A stretch of 64,000 bases of DNA, taken from NCBI GenBank assembly GCA_000151295.1, contig GG745328.1, positions 1,589,624-1,653,623 on the forward strand. Direction: 5' to 3'. The position numbers were made by a program, and so were the translations under genes. Below are positions 10,940-20,215 of this stretch, one piece after another (within the stretch, counting starts at the first letter, position 1; each line of letters opens with the position of its first letter). The notes under the pieces were generated by a model that was not told the DNA's origin, did not search any database, and saw only the letters and a program-made list of their open reading frames with translations. The stretch is from Allomyces macrogynus ATCC 38327 (lineage: Eukaryota; Blastocladiomycota; Blastocladiomycetes; Blastocladiales; Blastocladiaceae).

Positions 10940-11547
10940 TCGTGGACAAGGGACCGCGGCGTCGAACGACGGATGGGCGATTGAGGCTGTAGAAATGGAG
11001 GGGAGCAGGGAATGCGAAGCGCGCTGTCAGTCAAAAGAGCACAACGTGAACAGGATTGTAGGGCACAGCAGCACGAGGCGGCGCTGCTTTCGCATTATAT
11101 TTTCAACCTTTCAACGCCCCTCGCAGTAAAAAAAAGACGCACGAAGATAGGAGGGATGAGGACGCGCCGGCCGGTGGGAGAGGGAGGATGAGGAGTTGTG
11201 GAAAGATGGTTTGGGGGAGGCACAAAAGATGGAAACGATCCACGGCGGCGGTCGAGAGAGAGAGAGCAAGGAGGGGCCGATCAACAAACTGGGTGTCCCG
11301 TTGTCACCGACGTGACGGTCGGGAGAGAGTGAGAGGCCGCTCACCTAGACATGACCAGGACAGGACGGCGGTGATGGTGGAGATGATGATACAATCCAGT
11401 TGCTTGGGGAGTTGTCGGTGGAGGCAGAGCGGGCCAAAAAAAATACAAAAAGAAGGCAGTGAAAGGTATGACGACGAAAGGAGGGGCGCAAGGGCGAAAG
11501 CAGCACCGCGGTACGAAATAACAGTAACAGCGAATTGTTAGGCGCGA
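10940..11547. other. Intergenic region between two minus-strand genes
   Basis: This is the promoter side of the 551-residue protein gene and the 3' flank of the next gene. It is purine-rich on the plus strand with several GGAGA-type runs. No gene or RNA was recognised. Confidence 0.4.
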
Positions 11548-12951
11548 TTACGCACCCTGGCGGTTCAGCTCCACGCCCGAGTCGGTCACCGTGCTGGTGC
11601 GGCGCGCCGCCGAGCCCTTTTTGCGCGAGATGCCCGTCAGGTCCGGCTCAACAATCATGATTCGGCGGTTGACCAAGGTGCTCGACGATGCAGGGGTCAC
11701 GGTCGGCTTGCCAGCAGGTCGCGGCGTCGAGGATGATGCGGCCGCTGGCGTCAGGTCGGGGAACGAAATGCCGCGATTGCTGGTTGCCACCGGTTCCGGC
11801 TTGGTCGGTTCGATTGCAGCGGCGGTTGCGGCGGCAGGAGCAGAAGCGGGCGTCGTCGTCGTTTCGGACGACGCGGGCTGCTCATTGCTCTTCGGCTGAG
11901 CCTCGGCCGCGATCGCACTTGGCACCTGCTGCGACGGCTGTTGGTGTTGTTGTTGTTGCAAGTCAGGGACGGGGGCAGGAACAACTGGGGCAACGGCCGG
12001 TTGTGGCGGCTCGTCGACGGCGGGCACGGCCGGGTCGGTCGCCTTGATGTCGTCCTGGTCCGCGTTGGCGGGCGACGCCGCCTCCTTTTCCGTCGGCATT
12101 GGTTCAATATCGGCCTGCGCGATCGCATCGGTGGCGGGGCTGGCTGCAGCACCTGCAGCCTTAGCTGCCGGCGTGATCGCGGAAGCGTCCGTGTTGACGT
12201 CGGCCGATTCCCGTTCGGGCGGGGTCAGCACCTCATCCTCGTCCTCGTCCGAGTGGACCGACGAGGCCAGGCGACGCACAATCGGCTCCTTGCGCAGAAT
12301 CACAATCTCCGGGCGCCCGGCAGCTGCAGCGGATGACGACGCGGCCGTCGGGGTTGCACCGGCACCGGCAGCACCCGCGCTCGCGGCCATGGCCGCGGCC
12401 AAGGGCACGCGGCGCTTCTTTTTCTTGCCGCCCCACCACGTGCGCTTGACATGATTTTCCGGGTACGGCGTGGGCGACCGAATCAATGCGAGCTTGCGTG
12501 CCTTGCGCTGGCCCGACCGCGTCGCGGCAGCGGCCGCAGCAGTAGCAGCAACCGGTGCCTGGCCGTCGGCGGTGCCATCGGCTGAGGAGCGGCGCGACAG
12601 CGAAAAGGCGCGCTTGAGCGTAGTGCGCCAGGCGGGCGCGCGCTTGTTGCGCGGATGGACGTGCGGGTGTTCCGGGTAGGGGGTGGGCGACCGCATCAGC
12701 TGCGGCAGTGAAAGGGTGCGCGTGAACTTGAGCGTGCGCGGTGGGGGTGGCGGGAGCGTGCCGCCAGCAGTAGACGACGAGGCACCCTCGGTAGGTACAG
12801 GACGAGGGAGCGACGAGGCCGGGACACGGCCGCCGGCGCCCTCAGCGTCGGTGTTGCTGCCATTGCCGCCGATACCGAACAGTCGGGTCAGCAGCGGCTG
12901 CTTCTTCTCCGGGAACGGCGTCGGGTGCCGCGCGAGCGGGATGTTGCGCAT
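11548..12951 (-). CDS. Unrecognised protein with three R-x-P-T-P-[YF]-P-E motifs
   Basis: Predicted 467-residue protein, not recognised. I chose the ATG at 12951 because the frame continuing upstream to 13167 is Cys/Pro/Leu-rich and looks untranslated. Three copies of one octamer occur at residues 8-15 (RHPTPFPE), 87-94 (RSPTPYPE) and 158-165 (RSPTPYPE). Each is followed by basic or hydrophobic residues (LLTRLFGIGG, TTLKRAFSLSRR, TWWGGKKKKRR). The rest is Ala/Pro/Ser/Thr-rich and disordered, with a short acidic patch (SDEDEDE) and a Gln/His run. A conserved-looking patch near the C-terminus reads RRIMIVEPDLTGISRKKG. The motif spacing suggests three docking sites on a flexible scaffold; this is inference. 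Confidence 0.5.
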   Translation of the reverse strand: MRNIPLARHPTPFPEKKQPLLTRLFGIGGNGSNTDAEGAGGRVPASSLPRPVPTEGASSSTAGGTLPPPPPRTLKFTRTLSLPQLMRSPTPYPEHPHVHPRNKRAPAWRTTLKRAFSLSRRSSADGTADGQAPVAATAAAAAATRSGQRKARKLALIRSPTPYPENHVKRTWWGGKKKKRRVPLAAAMAASAGAAGAGATPTAASSSAAAAGRPEIVILRKEPIVRRLASSVHSDEDEDEVLTPPERESADVNTDASAITPAAKAAGAAASPATDAIAQADIEPMPTEKEAASPANADQDDIKATDPAVPAVDEPPQPAVAPVVPAPVPDLQQQQHQQPSQQVPSAIAAEAQPKSNEQPASSETTTTPASAPAAATAAAIEPTKPEPVATSNRGISFPDLTPAAASSSTPRPAGKPTVTPASSSTLVNRRIMIVEPDLTGISRKKGSAARRTSTVTDSGVELNRQGA

Positions 12952-13604
12952 GGCTGCGGGGGCGGACGGGCAAGCAGGCGGAAGGGACGAGGACAGACAA
13001 GAGAGGGTGGGGAAGGTTAGGCAACAGTCCCAAGAGCGGAATTTGAGGCGGCAGGGGTGTGGCGACGGGTCCAGCGAAAGAAGTTGCAGCGTACACATCG
13101 CACACACAGCAAGGAAGCTTGCTCGGCGAGGGCGGCAAGGAGCGGTTGGCAAGACCGACGGCGGCACGCGGCGACCGGGCAGCAGCGAGTGCGGGCGGTT
13201 GGGAGAAGTAGCGAGGGTCGGCGACGGCGGAGTGTTGACCGGTAGGCGGAGAGTTCAAGGTGGTCGACGGCACGTCCGAGTGTCCCTGTGTGTGGTCGCT
13301 TGGCAGCGTTGTGGTGGTCTTGACAACGTGGGGACCGCCGAGTGGTGCCAACCGGCCCCCATTTTTGCCTTTGCTTTCCGAACTTCGCGAAGCGCGACCA
13401 AGGGGGCCCATGCAAGACAGGAACACGTGCCCTGGGGGCAGACTGATTGGCGCCGTTGCCCCGGAAGCAGCTCGTCACCTGGTCAACCACGCCTCGAGGC
13501 GGACCCGGGGACCTCTCCACTCGTTGCACAGTCGGTGCAGCAGCAACAATCATATACCATCTCATCACGCCTAAATCGCATCCATCCGACAGGACCGACA
13601 CACT
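12952..13604. other. Intergenic region, promoter of the PTPYPE protein gene
   Basis: This is the 5' region of the minus-strand gene starting at 12951 and the 3' flank of TAN1. Frames crossing it are Cys- and Arg-rich and lack similarity to anything I know. No RNA gene was seen. Confidence 0.4.
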
Positions 13605-14790
13605 CTACTTGGTCGGCGCGGACTCCCCTGCCTTCTCCACCCCCTCCGCCACGGCGGCCTCCTCATTCGTGGCAGCCGCGACTCCCTCGTCGATCCCCTT
13701 GGCATACACCTCGTGCAGGTTGAACCGCCGCAACCGCACGTACCGTCCGCCGTGCACAATGCACACGCCGGCAACGCCGCGAATCACCTCGATCACCACG
13801 CTCATCTCCGGTTGCGTCAGATTGACGGCGTGCCCGGCATCGACGAGCGGCTTTGCGAGCTTGGCAATGAGCCGGTCACGGTCCACGCGCGGGTTGTTGC
13901 GGATCTTGACGTTGAGCGCAAACTACAATCGATCAACGCACACGAGTCAGTTCCACCCTCTCCGCACGCACATATCGGATGCGAACAACGTACCGATGCC
14001 TTGCCCTCCTTGCTCTCGCTCGGCGGGTTCTTCTCCACCAGATCCGCAACCGTTTTGGCAATCTCATCCTCGTCGGCCTTGCACGTCGCCTGGAACGGAA
14101 TAATGCGGTGCGCAAACCGCGTGCGCGGCGCCTTACGCTCACCATCACCACCCACGAGCTCCTCGAACATGTTCTCAATCACGCGCACCGGGTCGACGGC
14201 CGTGGCCAGCGCGGCCGGCGTGAGCTGCAGGAACAGGAGGCAGTCGGTCGCCATGCCCAGGTGCTGCAGGTGCGACGAGTGGAAGTTGTCGCCCTTGCTC
14301 TCGGCCAGGTTCGACAGCTCGCGCGCGATATCGTCTTCAATAGACGATGCGGCCGCGGCGGCGGGCTTGGACTCGGTGTCGGCTTCGGTCGAGGCAGCCG
14401 CTGGGGCGGACGCGGCCGCAAGCGCATCCGCGTAGAGCGACTCGAGTTGCTACTCGATTGGAACCGAAACATCAGGCTACGCCGGCGCTCGTACAGCACA
14501 CGAATACATCTGAATACCTCAGTGATCAGGCCCGACACTTCCTTGGACGCCATGCGCTCCCTGCCCTTGGTCGCCGACACAAAGAATCCGATCATGCCGG
14601 GCGTCAGTTGCACCTGGGTTTCAGGCACCGTCAGCTTTTGATGAACAGGTCCGGCGGTTGGATTCGGTCAGTTGTGCTGAATTACCTCGTTGCCCGTACG
14701 GCGCTGGCGTTTGGGGCCACCAGCCGACTTGGAGTCGCCGTCGCCCTGGAAAAACCGCTTCTTGCTGCGTTCCTTGTTGCCGCCGGTCAT
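13605..14790 (-). CDS. TAN1: THUMP-domain tRNA acetylation factor TAN1 (THUMPD1)
   Basis: Adaptor for N4-acetylation of cytidine 12 in tRNA-Leu and tRNA-Ser; it presents tRNA to the acetyltransferase Kre33/NAT10. Four exons: 14790-14686, 14634-14518, 14449-13994 and 13922-13605, about 331 residues, with all introns in phase 0 (51, 68 and 71 nt; donors GTAATT, GTATTC, GTACGT). The N-terminus is lysine-rich (MTGGNKERSKKRFF), then comes the N-terminal ferredoxin-like part (GMIGFFVSATKGRERMASKE). The THUMP domain follows with RVIENMFEELV, RFAHRIIPFQATC, FALNVKIRNNPRVDRD and LTQPEMSVVIEVIRGVAGV. An acidic/Ala-rich insert separates the halves. The second exon could instead begin 18 nt later at CAG/GTGCAA. 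It is divergent from MRM2. Confidence 0.88.
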
Positions 14791-15100
14791 TCTTGCGTGG
14801 ATTGCTGCTGGTCGTGCACCGAATTCAAGTCGGGAGAGAGCGACGGGCTGTTTTCGACAAGTTCGTTGTGGTTGATCAGCAGCCGGATGCAAGAAAACAT
14901 CTGTCGTTCGGCCACTTCCTCGGACCTCAACTATCAACTTGCTTTCCTTTCCTTCACTCCCTTCACTCCATCCTATCTGTTCTCTGAGCACGATTTGCGA
15001 GCATCAAGTGTAAGCAAGTCACTTTGGACCGCCGCACGAATCCATTCACGACCCGCTGCAGGTGCGCCCACCGCGTCTGATCGCAGACCTCATCATCAAC
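14791..15100. promoter_or_regulatory. Divergent TAN1/MRM2 promoter region
   Basis: About 310 bp separate the two start codons, so TAN1 and MRM2 probably share control sequences. No TATA box was seen. A CAG acceptor-like site at 15059-15061 directly precedes an open frame into MRM2, leaving room for an unseen upstream first exon. Confidence 0.4.
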
Positions 15101-16303
15101 ATGGTCGCAAGCGGCTCCTCCAAGCAATGGCTCCGGCGACACGTTTCGGACGCGTTTGTCCGGCAAGCGCGTGACGCCGGTCTGCGGTCGCGCGCGGCCT
15201 TCAAGCTCAAGGAAATCCAGGGCAAACACCGGATTCTGCGCCCTGGTCAAGTCGTGGTCGGTCGGTTCATGTTCGCCAAAAACAACTCTCGACAACAACG
15301 AAGCGTTCACGTTGCTCACGATGACCGGCGACATTAGACTGCGGCGCCGCGCCCGGCGGGTGGACGCAAGTCGCAACAGGTCTCGTCCAAGCTCCGCGTC
15401 GTGGGTTTGTTGTCGCAATTGATTTGCTCCCGCTCGACCCGCCCGTCAAGCAGGCCATGTGCCTGCAGCAAGTACGCACTCCCAAATCGCTTGCTGGCAC
15501 GGTGGAGAATGTGGGGCGGATTGTGCAGGACCGGAACTGACAGTGCTTTCTGGACAGGACTTCACGTTGCCCGCGTCGCAAGACCGGATCCGCAGCCTCG
15601 TTCGCCAGTACCACGTACTCCGCGACGAGGAGGCCAAGGAGCGACGGCTCGCACGGCAGCAGAAGAGGAACGCGGCGAAGCCGTCATCTCCCGCATCCAA
15701 CGAAGTTATCGAGGCATCAGAGCCAGAACCGCAACCTGCGCCATCAAGACCCGACGAGGTGACCGCGGAGACGGTGGAGAAGCCAGCGCACGCGGTGTCG
15801 ACGCGGCCCGTGGACGTCGTTCTCAGCGATATGGCGCCGAGTACGTTCATTCTCTTTGTACACATGCCGATAGTATCACTGCCCTCACCGTTAGGCTCAA
15901 CGCAGGCTTTTCAGGAAACAAGTCGCTCGACCGGCTGCGCACGGTGGGTCTCGCCGAGTCAGCGCTCGACTTCGCCGTCCCGCTGTTGCGACCCGGTGGG
16001 CACTTTTGTTGCAAGGTATGACGCTCGGACGCATCTCTGGCCGCGCTGAGCACCGCCTGATCTTTTTCTTTTCCGCAGATCTTGCAGGGCCCCGAGGCCG
16101 ATGAACTGCGCACGCGCATGCGCTCGCTGTTTGAAAATGTGTTTTACGAGAAGCCCAAGAGTAGCCGCACGGAATCGGCCGAGGGGTTCCTGGTCGGCGT
16201 CGGGTTCCGTGTGCCGGGCGAACCGGGAACAACTAGATCAACACCTCGCGAAGCTGAGGAAGCAGATCTGGTTGCTGTGGCAGAGCACGAGGGAAGTCAA
16301 TAG
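15101..16303 (+). CDS. MRM2: FtsJ/RrmJ-family mitochondrial rRNA 2'-O-methyltransferase (MRM2)
   Basis: S-adenosylmethionine-dependent methyltransferase of the large mitoribosomal RNA A-loop. Five exons: 15101-15260, 15338-15471, 15558-15840, 15906-16015 and 16079-16303, giving about 303 residues. It opens with SSKQWLRRHVSDAFVRQA, the hallmark of MRM2. The K-D-K-E tetrad is visible: Lys in RSRAAFKL, Asp in LSDMAPS, Lys in HFCCK and Glu in ESAEGFLVG. The SAM-binding loop is DCGAAPGGW, split by intron 1. An extra Ala/Pro/Glu-rich insert (about residues 130-185) sits before LSDMAPS. No clear mitochondrial presequence follows the chosen ATG, so a further 5' exon is possible. The neighbour mS35 is also a mitoribosome gene. 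Confidence 0.88.
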
Positions 16304-16452
16304 ATGGGGGGTTGCGTGGATCACATTCTTCCCGGTGAGTGTCAAAGGGGCTCAATGAACGCGTGCGGCGGGCAACGGAATCCATTCAAAGTATGCACAA
16401 GAGAGAGGGGGTGGGAATCAAGCCGGCTGCGACAACGACACACGACGACGGC

Positions 16453-17011
16453 TCACTGCTCGTTTGGATTTTGAATGACGATCATCAAATACTCCTTGTC
16501 TAAATGGGGGGGGGGGACCAGTGCGCGTTAGAAACGACGGTCACACTGCCATGTGTGATGCGAGCGAATAGCGGACCTGGTGCGACCATAATCTCGTGCT
16601 TTTTGGACCGAATGCGCAGGAACGTGAGGTCGTTCTAGTTGCCGGTCAAGAGCGTCAGTTTTGCTCCATCTCACGCCGTAGCAAGTCGTTCGAGCGAGCG
16701 ACGCATACTTGCGGGTCCAAGTCACGCACAACCGACCGCGCCTTGCTTGCGAGTTGCGTGATGAGCGCCGAGTACTGGACCGTGAGCGAGTTGTCGAGCG
16801 TCGACCGGATCGGGATGCCCTCGCTATTGACAATGACAATGCCCTGCACGCCCTTGTGCGCCGACAACCGCTTGATCGTTTCTTCGACTTCACTCTATGC
16901 GGGCGATGTCGTGCATGCGCGGTGCGACGATGGTGGATGAGCGTCGTGAGCGGAAATGCATGACAGGACCCGACCACGCTCTCAATTACGAGGTGCCATG
17001 ATCCGAACCAT
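16453..17011 (-). CDS. DYNLRB1: Dynein light chain roadblock/LC7
   Basis: Small dimeric subunit of cytoplasmic (and axonemal) dynein that binds the intermediate chain. The modelled protein has 97 residues, against 96 in human. Exons: 17011-17009 (the ATG alone), 16894-16709, 16634-16577 and 16499-16453. The sequence follows the family closely: [60 protein letters not shown] and [15 protein letters not shown]. The last intron has a run of 11 C before its TTTAG acceptor. The one-codon first exon with a GTTCGG donor is the least certain part; it was chosen because it restores the usual MSEVEET start in frame. It is divergent from mS35 and tail-to-tail with MRM2. Confidence 0.85.
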
Positions 17012-17542
17012 GGTGCTGGATGGGGTTGAGCGCGATGCGGAAAGTCGGCACGAAGGTTGGTTGTGTCTGGTCGGTGGTCGACTGGCGGCGTAATGTCGCT
17101 CGGTGCTGGGTGGACAGGCACAAATTCGGAGACGTGGAGCGAATGCAGCGACTCGGCGCGGGGGTTGATGTAGATCTTCGACGAGGCGTTCGTGGATGTC
17201 GTTGCAGATCACTTGGTGAAGGGAAGTCGGCGAGCTGCGCGACATGTGGCCGACGCGAGGCACGAAGAAATCATGATTTGCACGTGTCCAGCTATGTTGG
17301 CACTTTGTCTCCTCGGCCTGATCAAACCTGCTGCTGCTGCTTGCAAATCGAGCCCTCGCCCGACAAGAAACGACCAGCCAGCAACAACTTGCGGCAGCCA
17401 TCTCTTTGGTGTTGCCAGGATCAATTTCCAGAGTTTGAACGCTGCAAGATCCGTGGGTCTTGCTCGACCGGCGAACCAATTTTGCCTGGTCCCCAACTTC
17501 AACTCGACCCGCTGCCGACCCCCCTCGCAGATCCGCACCACC
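17012..17542. promoter_or_regulatory. Divergent region between roadblock and mS35 genes
   Basis: About 530 bp of shared 5' region. A continuous frame (17192 to the mS35 start) runs into mS35 but has no presequence-like features before the ATG at 17543 and was not included. No defined element was recognised. Confidence 0.35.
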
Positions 17543-18370
17543 ATGCTGGCCACCGCCGCCCCCACGACGGCGCGCGCCGCTGTCCTCCGCGCAACCGCCA
17601 CGCGCTCGCTGCACGCGACCGCGACCCACTTTGCGCGCCGGCGCGGCCAGAGCACTGCGCAAGCGTCGTCGGGCCACCCGAACCTCGATGCGGTCATGGC
17701 GGAAATGTCGCTCGACCCGGTCCGGCAGTGGCGCGGTGACGGTCCGTCGCGGTACCAGCAGGCGCTCGTGACAGAGGCCGTGTTGGTGCGCAGTTACCTC
17801 GAGAAGGTTAAGCACGAGTTCCCCGTACTCAAGGAGACCTTGAACGTGGAACCCTACGTCGCGCCCAAGTTTGAGGAGTACCTGCGGTTCCGGATCGTTG
17901 ACCACCCGCTCGACCGGTCGCACCCGATGAGCCGTAAGGTGACATTGATTGTGCGTCTGGCCGAGTTGATCAAGGCCGAGAAATTGTCGGCGCAAGAGGT
18001 GCATGCGCTTCAACTGCTCTCTGGGCCGCGGTACTGCCCCGTCGAGAAGACGTTCACGATGGCCGCCGACCGGTTCCCGTACCGCGCGCAGAACAAGCGG
18101 TTCCTCGGCGACACGTTTGCCGAGCTGTTACGCCAGGCCAAGGTACTATTATCGATCGACCAGTCGGTATCGCATTTCTGCTCCTTGCAAGATCCTGACC
18201 GCTCCCATTGTTTTTCCCATTAGGCCAATGCCACGACGTTCGAGGACGTGCCATTGGACACGCATCACGCTGAGAAGAAGATCAAGGCTCGCGCAAAGGA
18301 GGCCAAGCTAAAGTTCCCCAAGGAGTGGCTGCTGCCCAAAAAGTCCAAGGCCAAGGCCAAGAGTGTCTGA
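17543..18370 (+). CDS. RSM24: Mitochondrial small ribosomal subunit protein mS35 (Rsm24 type)
   Basis: Structural protein of the mitoribosomal small subunit, about 248 residues. Exons: 17543-18142 and 18224-18370 (intron 81 nt, donor GTACTA, TTAG acceptor, phase 0). The N-terminus MLATAAPTTARAAVLRATAT continues to RSLHATATHFARRRG, a classic presequence without acidic residues. The family core is VTLIVRLAELIKAEKLSA, then LLSGPRYCPVEKTFTM, then RFPYRAQNKRFLGDTFAEL, as in the MRP-S28/mS35 domain. The second exon ends in a lysine-rich tail (KKSKAKAKSV), which fits rRNA contact. It lies tail-to-tail with threonine aldolase, 109 bp between stops. Confidence 0.87.
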
Positions 18371-18479
18371 TTTTTGTTTGTTTCGTGTCCCAGCATTAGT
18401 GTCCAGCGAATCAAGTGATTTTTATTGTTTTTTTGTGTCCGACAATACAGCTAGTTTCAATCCACGAATACTGGCCTCT

Positions 18480-19680
18480 CTAAGCATCGGCCTTGGCCGC
18501 AATCGCGCGCTCAAGCGCCGCGGCCAACCGGTCCACGGCATCCTCAGCTAGTTGGTAATGCATGACGACGCGAATCTGGCCCGTGGCACCACCAAAGATA
18601 TGAATCGGCGCTGCATCGTCACGCACGTCCTCGGCCGCCGCCTTGGCCCAGTCGTTGGCTGTGAGCCCGACTGTGCTCACATCCGCGTAGACAATGTTCG
18701 TATCGACCGGATCGTTTTCAATCTTGACGCCGAGCCGGCGCAGATGCTCGACCAAGGTCGCGGCCAAAGCGTGCGTGCGCGCGAGCTGCACTGGGAACAC
18801 ATTGTCGAGCGCGTACATGGCCGCGGCAGCCAAGACCCCGGCCTGCCGCCACCCACCGCCGTACATTTTACGCAGGTGCCGCGCGCGCTTGATGAACGTG
18901 GCGGGCCCAACGAGGGCACTACCGACGGGCGCGCCGAGCCCCTTGGAAAAGCACACCGAGATGGAATCGCACAACCCACCCCACTCGGCCAACTCAGCCC
19001 CCGTCTGAATCGCCGCGTGCCAGAGCCGCGCACCATCCATGTGCACGGGAATCTCGCGCGCGTGCGCGACCTCGTTAATTGCCTTCAACTCCGCCAACGG
19101 CATGACCGATCCATGCAGCGTGTTCTCAACACAAACGAGCCGCGTCGGCGCGCCGTGGGCGTCGCCATCGTCGGGCACCGCGTGCAATTCCACGTCGCAC
19201 GCGGTCAAGTGCGGTTCGGCGCGTTCGCCGCGCGCGCTTGCTGGCCCTCGACATCGACGGCAATCACTTTGGCGCCGCAGTGCGCGGCGATCCCGCCGGC
19301 TTCCCACATGTGCACGTGTGCTCGCCCGTCGGCGAGGACCGAGTGTGGCGCGCCGCCGCGCAAGTGCGTGCGAATGCCGAGTTGGTTCGACATGGTTCCC
19401 GAAGCGCAGAAGAGGGCGGCTTCATGCCCGAGGAGGGAAGCGACGCGGTGTTCGAGGGCGACGATGGTCGGGTCTTCCTGGAAACGTCGGGAATGGATTA
19501 GAACTCGGGACGGCAGTGGAGTATGGCCGAGGAGAAAAGTATACAAACCCCAAACACGTCGTCACCGACGGGTGCCTGCACCATGGCCGCGAGCATGTCT
19601 GGTGACGGCACTGTGACCGTGTCGGACCGGAAGTCGTACGCGACGGCCGCGGGGCCCTTCAAATGGTCCGGAGTAGCCAT
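18480..19680 (-). CDS. GLY1: Low-specificity threonine aldolase (PLP enzyme), apparent frameshift
   Basis: Pyridoxal-phosphate enzyme that cleaves threonine or allo-threonine to glycine and acetaldehyde. Exons: 19680-19549 and 19477-18480 (intron 71 nt, GTTTGT donor, CCAG acceptor). Family landmarks: YDFRSDTVTVPSPDML, GDDVFG then EDPTIVALE across the splice, FCASGTMSNQLGI, HVHMWEAGGIA, VCVENTLHGSVMPL, PVHMDGARLWHA and SVCFSKGLGAPVGSALVG with the Schiff-base lysine. Between 19208 and 19245 the frame changes by one base: upstream it ends in a TGA, downstream it resumes at HLTACDVELHAVP. One missing base would restore a protein of about 376 residues. A further upstream ATG (19872) would add a presequence-like N-terminus. 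Confidence 0.85.
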
Positions 19681-20215
19681 GGCGGGTGCAGTGGTGCCGA
19701 GGTACGTTCTTATTCCGGCAAAACAGTTGAGAGCAGACGCGTAGCGGGGCGTCTGGGACAATCGGGAGCCGCAAGCTGGAAGCTGAGCAAGCCGGCCAAA
19801 GATCGGCGAGCGGATGAGATGCGTGGATGCGAGCTGGAGAGAGCGGATGCCCGGCACGGACGGGGCAAACATCATTGTGGCGACGGTTGGAGCATGGCCA
19901 TCCACGCTGGAAAGTCGAAGTCGAGGACGCGCTCAGCGTGTCGGGCGAGTTGCTGGGTTGAAGCGCGTGAGTGTGTCGTTGGGGTTTTGTGCTGATCGAA
20001 GTGCCCGCAGGTTGGCCCGCATCCGGGCTTTGCTTTGTTGCACGTGTGTGACCACTTGATCGCAGCAGAAGCGTGTGAGCCCTATTTCTTGGCCACACCT
20101 GCGGATGTTCATGCCTTCCCGACGAAAGCACAGCAGCACAGCAAACCTGCAATATTCATTCGAAAACGATCCACCAGCAGCTGCACACAGGAATAAACTC
20201 TGCAGTTGGAGCGCC
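19681..20215. promoter_or_regulatory. Divergent region upstream of threonine aldolase and a secreted protein
   Basis: About 535 bp between start codons. Part of it, 19681-19872 on the minus strand, is an open frame continuous with threonine aldolase and may encode a mitochondrial presequence. No other element was recognised. Confidence 0.35.

Noticed and set aside
13168..13601. Minus-strand frames upstream of the PTPYPE gene
   Set aside because: Arg/Cys-rich readings with no domain; taken as promoter and 5' untranslated DNA.
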